A stretch of DNA of 17,593 bases from JBFKOL01 sp041628815 (lineage in GTDB: Bacteria; Bacteroidota; Bacteroidia; Chitinophagales; Saprospiraceae): NCBI GenBank assembly GCA_041628815.1, contig JBFKOL010000053.1, positions 1 through 17,593 of the forward strand, in the 5' to 3' direction. A program made the translations under genes and the position numbers. Of the stretch, positions 7,271 to 14,407 are shown one piece after another. Position 1 is the first letter of the stretch; each line of letters begins with the position of its first letter. Below the pieces are notes generated by a model that worked only from the letters and a program-made list of their open reading frames with translations, searched no databases and had not been told where the DNA came from.

Positions 7271-8011
7271 TTAAATCACTTTCGCCTCCTCGTGAAGCAA
7301 TCTCACCAATTCATCCATTTGATCGGGTTCGACCATTTTTACACCCCCTTTGGCAGGAGGATAACTGTATTTCACAATTTCGACATGACCATCCACTTCC
7401 TTGCCGGCAATGACTTCGAGCGGCTTTCTCTTGGCCATCATAATGCCGCGCATATTGGGAATGCGTTGTTCTGCGAGACCCTTGGCGGCACTGATTACAA
7501 AGGGACCACTTACTTCGACCACTTCGACGCCACCTTCAATATCTCTTTCCACCACAGCATTCGTGCCATCGTGCGTCATCGACGAAGCATAGGAAATAAA
7601 TGGTATTCCCAGCAACTCAGCTATCATGCCGCCAACTTCAGATCCGTTGTAGTCGATGGACTCCTTACCCGTCAAGATCACATCGAAGCTTTTCTCTTTG
7701 GCATATTCCGCTATATTATGGGCTACCTGCAGCGCACTGCTGGGTTCGAGATCTATACGCACCGCATCGTCCGCCCCAATGGCCAATGCTTTTCTAATCA
7801 CAACATCGTTGGATGAAGGACCCACATTGATGACCGTCACCATGCCACCATGCTTCTCCTTGAGTTCTATGGCACGAACCAAGGCATACCATTCGTCATA
7901 GGGGTTCATGATGAACTGAACCCCGGATGTGTCAAACTGTGTATCGCCATTTGTAAAGGCAATTTTAGCTGTTGTTTCAGGTGTCTTTGTGATACAGACC
8001 AGGCACTTCAT
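7271..8011 (-). CDS. etfB: Electron transfer flavoprotein, beta subunit
   Basis: This is the 246-residue partner of EtfA and the first gene of the etfBA operon. It starts MKCLVCITKTPETTAKIAF, as Bacteroidota EtfB proteins do. 'MNPYDEWYALVRAIELKEK' lies at residues 35-53. The nucleotide (AMP)-binding loop is seen at GKESIDYNGSEVGG (115-128). The loop after it, RIPNMRGIMMAKRKPLEV (183-200), corresponds to the dehydrogenase-docking recognition region of beta subunits. Known for the family: beta holds AMP in ordinary ETFs, whereas bifurcating ETFs hold a second FAD. I cannot decide which type this is from sequence by eye, and no bifurcating partner dehydrogenase gene is present. A -7 box at 8077-8084 probably drives the operon. 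Confidence 0.97.
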   Translation of the reverse strand: MKCLVCITKTPETTAKIAFTNGDTQFDTSGVQFIMNPYDEWYALVRAIELKEKHGGMVTVINVGPSSNDVVIRKALAIGADDAVRIDLEPSSALQVAHNIAEYAKEKSFDVILTGKESIDYNGSEVGGMIAELLGIPFISYASSMTHDGTNAVVERDIEGGVEVVEVSGPFVISAAKGLAEQRIPNMRGIMMAKRKPLEVIAGKEVDGHVEIVKYSYPPAKGGVKMVEPDQMDELVRLLHEEAKVI

Positions 8012-8076
8012 ACTTTATTTTTTAATTTCGTCAACAGATGCTTCTGCTGCTTCTGGCAGCAAGCTTCTGGGCGCTA

Positions 8077-8084
8077 CAAATGTA
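8077..8084 (-). promoter_or_regulatory. Probable -7 box of the etfBA promoter
   Basis: TACATTTG (8084 to 8077 on the minus strand) is an exact TAnnTTTG match. It would place the transcript start near 8070, with a leader of about 60 bases before etfB. There is no TTTG at the 19-bp spacing, so only half the promoter signature is present. The box is part of a short inverted repeat, CTACA-AA-TGTAG (8074-8085). The 166-bp gap 8012-8177 also has to hold the start of the TPR gene, for which I see no clear promoter. Confidence 0.38.
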
Positions 8085-8177
8085 GAACTTATCAAACAAT
8101 CTCCGTATTACGATTATTGAACAAATAGATGCAGAAATGGTTACGGCAGATCGGACCGTCTCTAAAAAATTAAATGA

Positions 8178-8513
8178 ATGACACCGAAGGATACGAATTC
8201 AAGGCTTGAATACCTTTTTTCGCTTCTCGACGAAAATCGCCCGGATGACTTCGTACTCTATGCCATAGCCCAGGAGCATCTACAAAAAGGTCACTATGAA
8301 CTTGCCATCCAGTTTTTTGAAAAACTCAAAGACCACAATGCAAATTACGTAGGGCTGTACTACCATCTTGCTGCCGCCTATCATATGATCGATCAAGATG
8401 AAAAAGCCATGGAAACATATGAGACTGGTATCAGGATTGCCGAAAAAATCGGTGATCTGCACGCATTGTCAGAACTCAAAAATGCCAAAACCAATCTGGA
8501 ATATGAATTATAG
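8178..8513 (+). CDS. Small tetratricopeptide-repeat protein
   Basis: This is a 111-residue cytoplasmic protein without signal peptide or membrane segment. It consists of about two TPR helical hairpins. The first spans roughly residues 24-57 ('FVLYAIAQEHLQKGHYELAIQFFEKL') and the second roughly 58-91 ('YVGLYYHLAAAYHMIDQDEKAMETY'), with the usual G/A-Y/A-P-like spacing of TPR residues. A capping helix follows, ending in NLEYEL. TPR units bind other proteins or peptides, and no partner is indicated here. Another ATG at 8174 is in a different frame and short. The gene stands alone on the plus strand between etfB (divergent) and dapF (convergent). Its last six bases overlap the last six of dapF, so there is no room for a terminator between them. 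Confidence 0.8.
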   Translation: MTPKDTNSRLEYLFSLLDENRPDDFVLYAIAQEHLQKGHYELAIQFFEKLKDHNANYVGLYYHLAAAYHMIDQDEKAMETYETGIRIAEKIGDLHALSELKNAKTNLEYEL

Positions 8514-9296
8514 GGTCAGCTGCCCTTCAAAAACCTTGACTGCAGGACCTGTCAGCCATATGTCGGTGAAGCTTTGACCTGCCTTTGCGAAGTTTACTTT
8601 AAGCCTGCCTCCAGTCGTTTCAACAAGCATATCCCGCAAATCTCTTTTATCATCGTAAATTTCTGAAGCCATAAGTGCACATGCTGTTACGCCAGTCCCA
8701 CAGCTCAGCGTCTCATCTTCGACCCCCCTTTCGTAGGTGCGGACATGGATTCCGGCATTGTTATTTTCAACAAAATTAACGTTGATGCCCTCGAGCTTGT
8801 AGGGCTCTTCATTGCGCAATGCCTTTCCCTCGGCGAAAACGTCTACCTCGGTTACGGATTCCTTGGGCACCACCATATGTGGAGATCCGGTATCGACAAT
8901 GTATCGTCCGTTATCCGCATGAAAACCATGTACATCGTTCATCCTCAGGGATACCATGCCATCTTTTGACACCGTTGCCTGGTGAAGGCCATCTGCTGCC
9001 TCAAAAGTGCATTCGTAGTCAAACAGCCGCAGGTCACGCGCCAAATGAACCAGACACCTGCCACCGTTTCCACACATGGTGCTGATCCCGCCGTCGGCGT
9101 TGAAATAAGTCATTTTGAAGTCAGCGAATTCGCTCTTCTGAAGAATGATAAGCCCGTCGGCACCGACGCCATATCTCCGCCTGCAGATGTTCATGACCAG
9201 ATCACGCGAAGGATTTTTCAGGTAGCCGACCAACATCTGGTTCACAATGACAAAGTCGTTTCCCGTGCCATGGTATTTGTAAAAGGGTACGATCAT
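8508..9296 (-). CDS. dapF: Diaminopimelate epimerase
   Basis: DapF converts LL-2,6-diaminopimelate to the meso form, the precursor of lysine and the cross-linking residue of peptidoglycan, using two active-site cysteines and no cofactor. The product has 262 residues, slightly shorter than the 274 of E. coli. Both halves of the pseudo-dimeric fold are visible. The N-terminus is FYKYHGTGNDFVIV (5-18), and the first catalytic cysteine is Cys75 in MCGNGGRC. The middle strand has DTGSPHMVV, and 'GINVNFVE' lies at 170-177. The second catalytic cysteine is Cys199 in ETLSCGTGVTACA. All expected residues are present. A TAnnTTTG box lies just upstream (9317-9324). The 3' end overlaps the TPR gene by six bases. 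Confidence 0.97.
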   Translation of the reverse strand: MIVPFYKYHGTGNDFVIVNQMLVGYLKNPSRDLVMNICRRRYGVGADGLIILQKSEFADFKMTYFNADGGISTMCGNGGRCLVHLARDLRLFDYECTFEAADGLHQATVSKDGMVSLRMNDVHGFHADNGRYIVDTGSPHMVVPKESVTEVDVFAEGKALRNEEPYKLEGINVNFVENNNAGIHVRTYERGVEDETLSCGTGVTACALMASEIYDDKRDLRDMLVETTGGRLKVNFAKAGQSFTDIWLTGPAVKVFEGQLTL

Positions 9297-9316
9297 TTGT
9301 TGCTGTTCATGATTGA

Positions 9317-9324
9317 CAAAGATA
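9317..9324 (-). promoter_or_regulatory. Probable -7 box of the dapF promoter
   Basis: TATCTTTG (9324 to 9317 on the minus strand) matches TAnnTTTG exactly and would start a transcript about 14 bases before the dapF ATG at 9296. The -33 position, 19 bp upstream, reads CTTA, which is a poor match. The box is in the 85-bp gap between dapF and the end of the upstream gene, so dapF is probably transcribed on its own. Confidence 0.42.
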
Positions 9325-9381
9325 GCCGCACTTTTTTACGAAATAAGATATTGTACTTCCATCGGGATTATTCATCCTCGA

Positions 9382-10443
9382 TTATTCAAGGGACATTCTG
9401 CCGATACCATCGTCCACCAAACTGCCCATGAATAGTCCATCGCCGAATTGCTGAACGGAAGTTATCATTTTCACATTGGGGTCGGGGTCCTGGAAATTGT
9501 ACAACACGTTGCCATTCCCATCGACTCCCAGTATCATACCGTAATACTTGGGTTTGGGTTCACTGATCGCAGGGGGTAACTTCGATATGAGATTTCGCAG
9601 CCAACCGTATCTTGACAGTCTTTCCACGGCAGGATCCCGTGGAGCGACCAGCGTCAACCAGTATATACCGTCCCTGCCTCGTGAGATATTATCCGGGTAT
9701 CCGGGTAGGTTGGGCATGATCTTCTCAAATTGACCGGCCTTAGCTCCTCTCAGCCAGTATTTGTTGACGCAATAAAGACCGGTCTCGTTCACGAGTACAA
9801 AGGACGTGTCGGCAGAAACTGCTACCCCGTTGGCAAATTGCAAGCCCTTCATCAACAAGTCTGTTCGCCCGGTTGCAGGATCATAGACCAGGAGCCGGCC
9901 GTGACCTCCGTGTTCGAGCAAGTCGAGTATCGTCTCACTAAAGCCATATTTCGAACTTGCGTCGGTGAAGTAGTACCGGCCATCGGGGCCTACCTCGACA
10001 TCATCGGTGAATAAAAAAGCAGTGCCGTCATGCTCAGTCACAAGTGTGTGCAGCTCTCCTGAAGATGTGTATGACAACAACCCTTTGACGGCATCGGCAA
10101 TAATCAGGTTTCCATCACTGTCAAAGTCCAGACCCAGGGGCCGTCCTCCGGTATTTACAACGACCGTTCTTTGACCTCCGGAGAAGCGCACGATGTCGCC
10201 ATTCTCCTGACCTGCAAACAATGTACCCGCACTGTCAATGGCCACATCCTCGCACATATGACACTGCCCACCATATAACTTTTCCATCCTGTCAAGGACC
10301 GTGTTGGCCTCAAACTGTCCTTTCCTGGCGGGAATTTCATCTGGTGTCCAGGAAACAGCATCTATTTTGGATGGAACAAATATGAAAAACAGAATGATCA
10401 GGGAGATAAGAAGTCCCAAGAACTGAATGACGCGCTTTGCCAT
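9382..10443 (-). CDS. Strictosidine-synthase-like/SMP-30-superfamily beta-propeller, membrane anchored
   Basis: This 353-residue protein starts with an uncleaved-looking signal anchor (MAKRVIQFLGLLISLIILFFIF, residues 1-22) and continues as a six-bladed propeller. It resembles strictosidine synthase-like and APMAP (adipocyte plasma membrane-associated) proteins. Characteristic stretches are GGRPLGLDFDSDGNLIIADA (99-118), FTDASSKYGF (159-168), the LQFANGVAVSAD segment (201-212) and LPGYPDNIS (246-254). Family members are hydrolases of esters or lactones, and the plant enzyme performs a condensation. By analogy with SMP-30 and paraoxonase, Glu65, Asn205 and Asp251/Asn252 are candidate calcium ligands, which is inference. 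A CxxC pair (Cys61, Cys64) sits just before Glu65. The domain probably faces the periplasm. It lies 231 bp downstream of the SRPBCC gene, in the same direction, after a hairpin. The substrate is unknown. Confidence 0.86.
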   Translation of the reverse strand: MAKRVIQFLGLLISLIILFFIFVPSKIDAVSWTPDEIPARKGQFEANTVLDRMEKLYGGQCHMCEDVAIDSAGTLFAGQENGDIVRFSGGQRTVVVNTGGRPLGLDFDSDGNLIIADAVKGLLSYTSSGELHTLVTEHDGTAFLFTDDVEVGPDGRYYFTDASSKYGFSETILDLLEHGGHGRLLVYDPATGRTDLLMKGLQFANGVAVSADTSFVLVNETGLYCVNKYWLRGAKAGQFEKIMPNLPGYPDNISRGRDGIYWLTLVAPRDPAVERLSRYGWLRNLISKLPPAISEPKPKYYGMILGVDGNGNVLYNFQDPDPNVKMITSVQQFGDGLFMGSLVDDGIGRMSLE

Positions 10444-10470
10444 GTTTCGATCAGAAATGATTTACAGACC

Positions 10471-10506
10471 AAAGTTGACCATTTTCAGCCAATAATGGCC
10501 AACCTT
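10471..10506 (-). terminator. Hairpin upstream of the propeller gene, terminator or leader structure
   Basis: AAAGTTGACCATT (10471-10483) and AATGGCCAACCTT (10494-10506) form a 13-bp stem with a 10-base loop. The two imperfect positions are A-C mismatches on the plus strand but G.U wobbles in minus-strand RNA, so the fold makes sense only for the strand on which both flanking genes are read. Three U follow the right-hand arm. It may end the ybbAP-SRPBCC transcript, or sit in the leader of the gene starting at 10443. Confidence 0.45.
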
Positions 10507-10572
10507 TGATTCTTCTGGCCCAATTCCAACATACCCGGACACTTAGCCATCTCCACCAGCTGAAAATCGTGA

Positions 10573-10608
10573 AACTTGCCTGCAGGTCCGCAACTGTCGG
10601 CAAGTTGC
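10573..10608 (-). repeat. Second inverted repeat in the same gap, with two competing folds
   Basis: AACTTGCC (10573-10580) pairs with GGCAAGTT (10599-10606) over 8 bp. Alternatively, GCAACT (10590-10595) pairs with AGTTGC (10603-10608) over 6 bp. The two folds are mutually exclusive. Apart from this and the hairpin at 10471-10506, I see nothing in the 231-bp gap 10444-10674. A 72-codon frame at 10451-10669 on the minus strand does not look like a gene. Confidence 0.3.
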
Positions 10609-10674
10609 TCTGGGGTTCATAAAATGAAGGTTCAGATTTTACATCTTTCACCTGCTGAATAAGCCACAAAACTG

Positions 10675-11115
10675 CTACTTACTGTTTGATTCCAGATAAG
10701 TCTTTAGCCTTTCGGAGATAAAGTATTTCCATCCACCAAGACAGCTCTCCCTTCTAAATTCTGGTATTCCCTGATCATACGGAATGGTATTCACGTGCGT
10801 CACCGTTAATATTGATCCGTCCTTCGCCGGTGCTATTTCAAAGGTCACTTTTGATTTTCCTTTGTAACCCTCATATCTCCAATCGTAAACTATTTTGCGC
10901 CCGTGATCCACGTCGGTTATGGACCATAGGTGCACGAAGTCCCTATTCGGCGTGACTACATTGAAGCGGGTTGAGAATCCAACTTTTGGTTCAAAGGAGG
11001 GAATGTCTTCAAAAAACCAAAGGACCATTCTCTCCGGAGATGTAATTGCATCCCACAGTTCACGGGGCGAGACGTCAAATGATTCTTTGACAACAACGGG
11101 TTTTTCTTCTTTCAT
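10675..11115 (-). CDS. AHSA1/SRPBCC (START-like) domain protein
   Basis: This is a 146-residue cytoplasmic protein of the SRPBCC helix-grip superfamily, AHSA1-like branch. The order of elements fits: VVVKESFDVSPRELWDAIT (residues 7-25), then SPERMVLWFFEDI, the beta strands 'VGFSTRFNV', FVHLWSITDVDHGRKIVYDWRY (60-81), the next strands 'SKVTFEIAPAKDGSILTVTH', and a long C-terminal helix GGWKYFISERLKTYLE (127-142). The fold binds hydrophobic ligands or, in Aha1 itself, stimulates Hsp90; most bacterial members have no known function. It starts only 12 bases after the permease stop, so it is very probably the third gene of the ybbA-ybbP operon. A link to lipid or hydrophobic-compound handling would fit but is inference. 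Confidence 0.86.
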   Translation of the reverse strand: MKEEKPVVVKESFDVSPRELWDAITSPERMVLWFFEDIPSFEPKVGFSTRFNVVTPNRDFVHLWSITDVDHGRKIVYDWRYEGYKGKSKVTFEIAPAKDGSILTVTHVNTIPYDQGIPEFRRESCLGGWKYFISERLKTYLESNSK

Positions 11116-11127
11116 CAGCTGATTTTT

Positions 11128-13659
11128 CTACCCCACTTCCTTACGCAACACTTCCAAGGGTGACTTGGTCAACACTTCCCTGCTGTTCAGCAGGCCAATA
11201 GCTAGGGTAAGTACCACTACAAATATAAATACTGCGAATATAGGCCACCACTGGATGTTGAAATCCAATTCAAGTTGCTGAGTAGCGAGGTAATAGCTGC
11301 CTCCAAGGGCGATCAGTATGCCGGTGGCAGCAGATAGGGCACCCAGCAGAGAGTATTCGGTGGCATTGATCTTCAGAATCTGTCTTCGTACGGCTCCTAT
11401 AGTGCGAAGCAGGACACTTTCCTGGATGCGTTGAAATTTGCTAAGCAGGAGTGAGCTGATGAGAACAATCAAACCGGTCAATATGCTGAATCCGGCCATA
11501 AACTGTATGACATAGCTGACTTTGGTGAGTATATCGTTCAATGCGCTGAGAATCATTCCAAGGTCGACCACAGAGATGTTAGGAAACGACTTGACCACTG
11601 CACTTCGGTACAGGGCAGTAGTTTCGGTATCCGGAGTTTTTGTTACGAGTACCTGAAACTGGGGCGCATCTTCCAAAACTCCCGTTGGGAAAAGAATGAA
11701 GAATCGGGTGGACATGGACCGAAACTCTATCTCCCTTAGGCTTCCTACATAAGTCGTCACCATGGCTCCCTGTACATTCCATACCATTTCGTCACCAATT
11801 TCTACGTCAAGTGCATTGGCATAATTGGTTGCAAGGGAAATGAAAATAGAGTCACCAGGTTCTACTTTCCCGGTGTACGTACCTTTCACCAATTTTTCAT
11901 CGTTCGTCAGGGAATCTCTAAAGGTCACCCTTGCCTCCCTGTTGATGGCCCACCTGCTGGCTGTCCGTGTCGTATCGTCCATCCATTCCTTTTTGGTTCT
12001 ACCCTGCCATCCCGCCAGGTTCATTGTAACAATCGGTACCTGCTGAATGACCGGCAAGTCAAATGATTGTGTCAACGCTCGCAGCGAGTCTGCCTGGTCG
12101 CGTTCAATGCCAAAAAGAATGGTATTGGGTTGGTTTCCGGCATCCATAGAAGCTACGTTTTTCAGCAATAAACCCTGGATGATGAACAATGTGGTCAGAA
12201 CCGCAGTACCCAGCCCTATAGAAATCAGCAGCGTCTGGGTCTGGTTATTAGGACGGTATAGATTGGACAGCCCCTGACGGAAGACGTAATTCCAGTTGCG
12301 TGGAAAGAACTTTCGCACTGCCCACATGATCAACTTTGAAACACCAAAGAGGATAAGAAATGCCACCACGAGGCCGAAAGTAAAAATGCCGGCGTTGAGT
12401 AATTCTCCTGTGAGTTTCCAGAGAAAAACAAAAAGGCTAACAACAATACCCGCATAGATTACCCATTTCAAGGGATCTTTTGGACGTTGGTCTTCTTCGA
12501 AAGACGCTCTTAAAGTTCTGAGGGGACTGATTTTCCTGACAGCTATCAGTGGGATCAAAGCAAAGAGTACCGTAATGACCAATCCGATCGATATACCCTC
12601 ACCTATGGCAATCCATGACACATCCATGTCCACTTCATAAGGAAGAAAATCCTTAAATACATAAGGCAGCGCTACCTGGATCAAACTGCCCAGGGCAGCT
12701 CCCACCAGGACCCCCATCAGACCCAAGATGCATATCTGGAAGAAATAGATAAGAAATGCCTCTCCACCCTTCATGCCAAGGCATCTGAACACGGCTATCG
12801 ATGAAATCTTATTCTTGATGTAGATCATCACACTGCTCGCCACACCAATACATCCGAGCAGGAGCGAAACAAGTGCCACCAGGTTCAGGAAGTAGTTGAG
12901 ATTGGAAAATGCCTCATCCAAATTTTCTTTCTGCTCCTCGATGGTGGTGATGCGCATGCTTTCATTTCTGAAAGATTGACGCTTTTCATCTTCCCATGCA
13001 TCGGGATCAAACCCTTCCGGCAGCTTGTAGTAGTAGGCAAAGTCCAGTAAACTTCCAGGTTGGACGAGCTCGGTTTCGTCGAGATAATCCATGGCGATGT
13101 AGACGGTAGGCGCAAAAGACGTTCCTGCCCCAATGTTGCCGAAAGCGCTTTGGAGCCGTCCTTCAATGGGAAAAAACGATTGTCCCAGTCGTACGGTGTC
13201 CCCCACCTCGAGTCCATATTGAATCATCATGCCGTCATCGACGAGGGCTGCCTTTTTCTTCCTGAAAGTCTGATGTGCCTCATCAGGAGTCGTTTTTAGC
13301 CGGCCATAATACGGGAAGGCCCCTTCCAGTGCTTTGATACGGACAAACTGGCTGTCATCTGATTTGGGCAAAAAAGCCATGGAAAACAATTCTATCTCGC
13401 TCGATTTCTCTCCCGGCAGCGAATCCATCAGTTCGCGCAATTCAGGTGCGGCCTCCCTGTTGCCACTAATGACCATGTCTGCACCCAGCAACGTAGCGGA
13501 CTGTTCATCGACATCTTGTACAAGGTTGTAATTGAATGAGTTGATAGCCACCAATGCTGCGATGCCGAGTATGATGGAGGACATGAAGAGAACCAGCTTG
13601 CCGCGGTCTTTTCTGCTGTCGCGCAGAGCCGTTTTAATGAGAAAAGGCAGGTTGCTCAT
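11128..13659 (-). CDS. ybbP: YbbP-type ABC transporter permease (FtsX/MacB-like)
   Basis: The 843-residue membrane protein is similar in length to E. coli YbbP (about 800). TM1 is at about residues 21-42, followed by a MacB-like periplasmic core domain to about 250. FtsX-type membrane helices lie at about 258-282, 300-330 and 350-375, with two more at 400-415 and 422-447. A repeat of this layout has a helix at about 475-500, a second periplasmic region, and three C-terminal helices (the last beginning 'WWPIFAVFIFVVVLTLAIG'). Typical cytoplasmic motifs are FRCLGMKGGE (291-300), ISPLRTLRASFEED (377-390) and, at the end, 'TKSPLEVLRKE'. Such type VII ABC permeases transmit force across the membrane rather than acting as a classical channel. 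The start overlaps the ATPase stop by 4 bp (ATGA), indicating translational coupling. The proteobacterial counterpart works with TesA in extracting or processing hydrophobic compounds, but the substrate here is unproven. Confidence 0.92.
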   Translation of the reverse strand: MSNLPFLIKTALRDSRKDRGKLVLFMSSIILGIAALVAINSFNYNLVQDVDEQSATLLGADMVISGNREAAPELRELMDSLPGEKSSEIELFSMAFLPKSDDSQFVRIKALEGAFPYYGRLKTTPDEAHQTFRKKKAALVDDGMMIQYGLEVGDTVRLGQSFFPIEGRLQSAFGNIGAGTSFAPTVYIAMDYLDETELVQPGSLLDFAYYYKLPEGFDPDAWEDEKRQSFRNESMRITTIEEQKENLDEAFSNLNYFLNLVALVSLLLGCIGVASSVMIYIKNKISSIAVFRCLGMKGGEAFLIYFFQICILGLMGVLVGAALGSLIQVALPYVFKDFLPYEVDMDVSWIAIGEGISIGLVITVLFALIPLIAVRKISPLRTLRASFEEDQRPKDPLKWVIYAGIVVSLFVFLWKLTGELLNAGIFTFGLVVAFLILFGVSKLIMWAVRKFFPRNWNYVFRQGLSNLYRPNNQTQTLLISIGLGTAVLTTLFIIQGLLLKNVASMDAGNQPNTILFGIERDQADSLRALTQSFDLPVIQQVPIVTMNLAGWQGRTKKEWMDDTTRTASRWAINREARVTFRDSLTNDEKLVKGTYTGKVEPGDSIFISLATNYANALDVEIGDEMVWNVQGAMVTTYVGSLREIEFRSMSTRFFILFPTGVLEDAPQFQVLVTKTPDTETTALYRSAVVKSFPNISVVDLGMILSALNDILTKVSYVIQFMAGFSILTGLIVLISSLLLSKFQRIQESVLLRTIGAVRRQILKINATEYSLLGALSAATGILIALGGSYYLATQQLELDFNIQWWPIFAVFIFVVVLTLAIGLLNSREVLTKSPLEVLRKEVG

Positions 13660-14378
13660 GAGTGTTGGACAGTTGTGAGAACCTCGTTGGGCCGGTCTGA
13701 CACAATATGGCCTCCTTTTAGCTGTATGATGCGACCTGTTTTCCGTGCAAGATCGAGATCATGTGTTACGATGACAAGTGTAGTCCCTTTTTCACGATTC
13801 AGGTCAAAGAGTAGATCCTCTACCGTTGTACTCGTATCGTCATCAAGGTTCCCGGTAGGCTCATCGGCAAATAAGATCTGTGGAGAATTGCTGAAGGCTC
13901 TTGCCAGTGAAACTCTTTGTTGCTCGCCGCCGGAAAGCTGGCTGGGATAGTGATCCATCCTGTCTCCCAAACCGACGCGATCCAAGAGTCCAGCCGCCGT
14001 TTTGTACGCACCCCTGGCCTGGCCTAACAGTTCAAGAGGGATCATCACATTTTCAACAGCCGTCAATGTGGGAATGAGCTGAAAATTCTGAAAGATGAAT
14101 CCCACAAACTTATTCCTAAGTGCAGCTTTCTCATTTTCTCCTATGCCTGAAAGACGTGTTCCGCACAATTGCACTTCACCCGAGCTTGGATCATCCAGGC
14201 CGGCACATAAACCAAGAAGTGTCGTCTTCCCGCTGCCGGAAGGACCGACGATCGACATGCTTTCACCAGGCATTATTCCAAAGTTGATGTCATCCAAAAC
14301 CTTCAAATCCCGGCTGCCGCTTTTGTAAACCTTTGACAGATTGGTAACTTTCAATATATCTTGCATGTCCGCTAACAT
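13656..14378 (-). CDS. ybbA: YbbA/LolD-type ABC transporter ATPase
   Basis: This is a 240-residue nucleotide-binding protein that powers the permease encoded after it. A second ATG at 14366 (MQDILKVTNL) is the more family-like start and gives 236 residues; neither has a good Shine-Dalgarno. Numbered from the second ATG: Walker A GPSGSGKTT (41-49), Q-loop Gln93 in IFQNFQL, signature LSGGEQQR (144-151), Walker B ILFADEPTGNLD (164-175) and switch His202 in VTHDLD. The LolD/MacB/YbbA subgroup is recognised by 'DEPTGNLD' with 'NFQLIPTLTAVENV'. It is the first gene of the minus-strand operon and is divergent from the TesA-like esterase. The promoter of that esterase appears to lie inside the first codons of this gene. 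Confidence 0.94.
   Translation of the reverse strand: MLADMQDILKVTNLSKVYKSGSRDLKVLDDINFGIMPGESMSIVGPSGSGKTTLLGLCAGLDDPSSGEVQLCGTRLSGIGENEKAALRNKFVGFIFQNFQLIPTLTAVENVMIPLELLGQARGAYKTAAGLLDRVGLGDRMDHYPSQLSGGEQQRVSLARAFSNSPQILFADEPTGNLDDDTSTTVEDLLFDLNREKGTTLVIVTHDLDLARKTGRIIQLKGGHIVSDRPNEVLTTVQHS
14321..14352 (+). promoter_or_regulatory. Probable promoter of the TesA-like lipoprotein gene
   Basis: TTTTG (14321-14325) provides an exact -33 TTTG. Exactly 19 bp later (14326-14344) comes TAACTTTC (14345-14352), a TAnnTTTG match at all but the last base. The transcript would begin near 14358, giving a leader of about 50 bases before the ATG at 14408. The promoter overlaps the 5' coding end of the divergent ATPase gene, so the two transcription units face each other within about 60 bp and may affect each other. 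Confidence 0.5.
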
Positions 14379-14407
14379 TCAGCTGTTTGTTTTTTAAAAG
14401 AAGCACG

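Noticed and set aside
7292..7816. 174-codon frame on the plus strand
   Set aside because: It is antisense to etfB, with a composition (many His, Phe, Arg) expected of a shadow frame.
10451..10669. 72-codon frame on the minus strand in the gap between the SRPBCC and propeller genes
   Set aside because: The product is a Trp-rich, low-likeness sequence with no domain, signal or clear ribosome site, and both inverted repeats of the gap lie inside it. I treat the region as non-coding.
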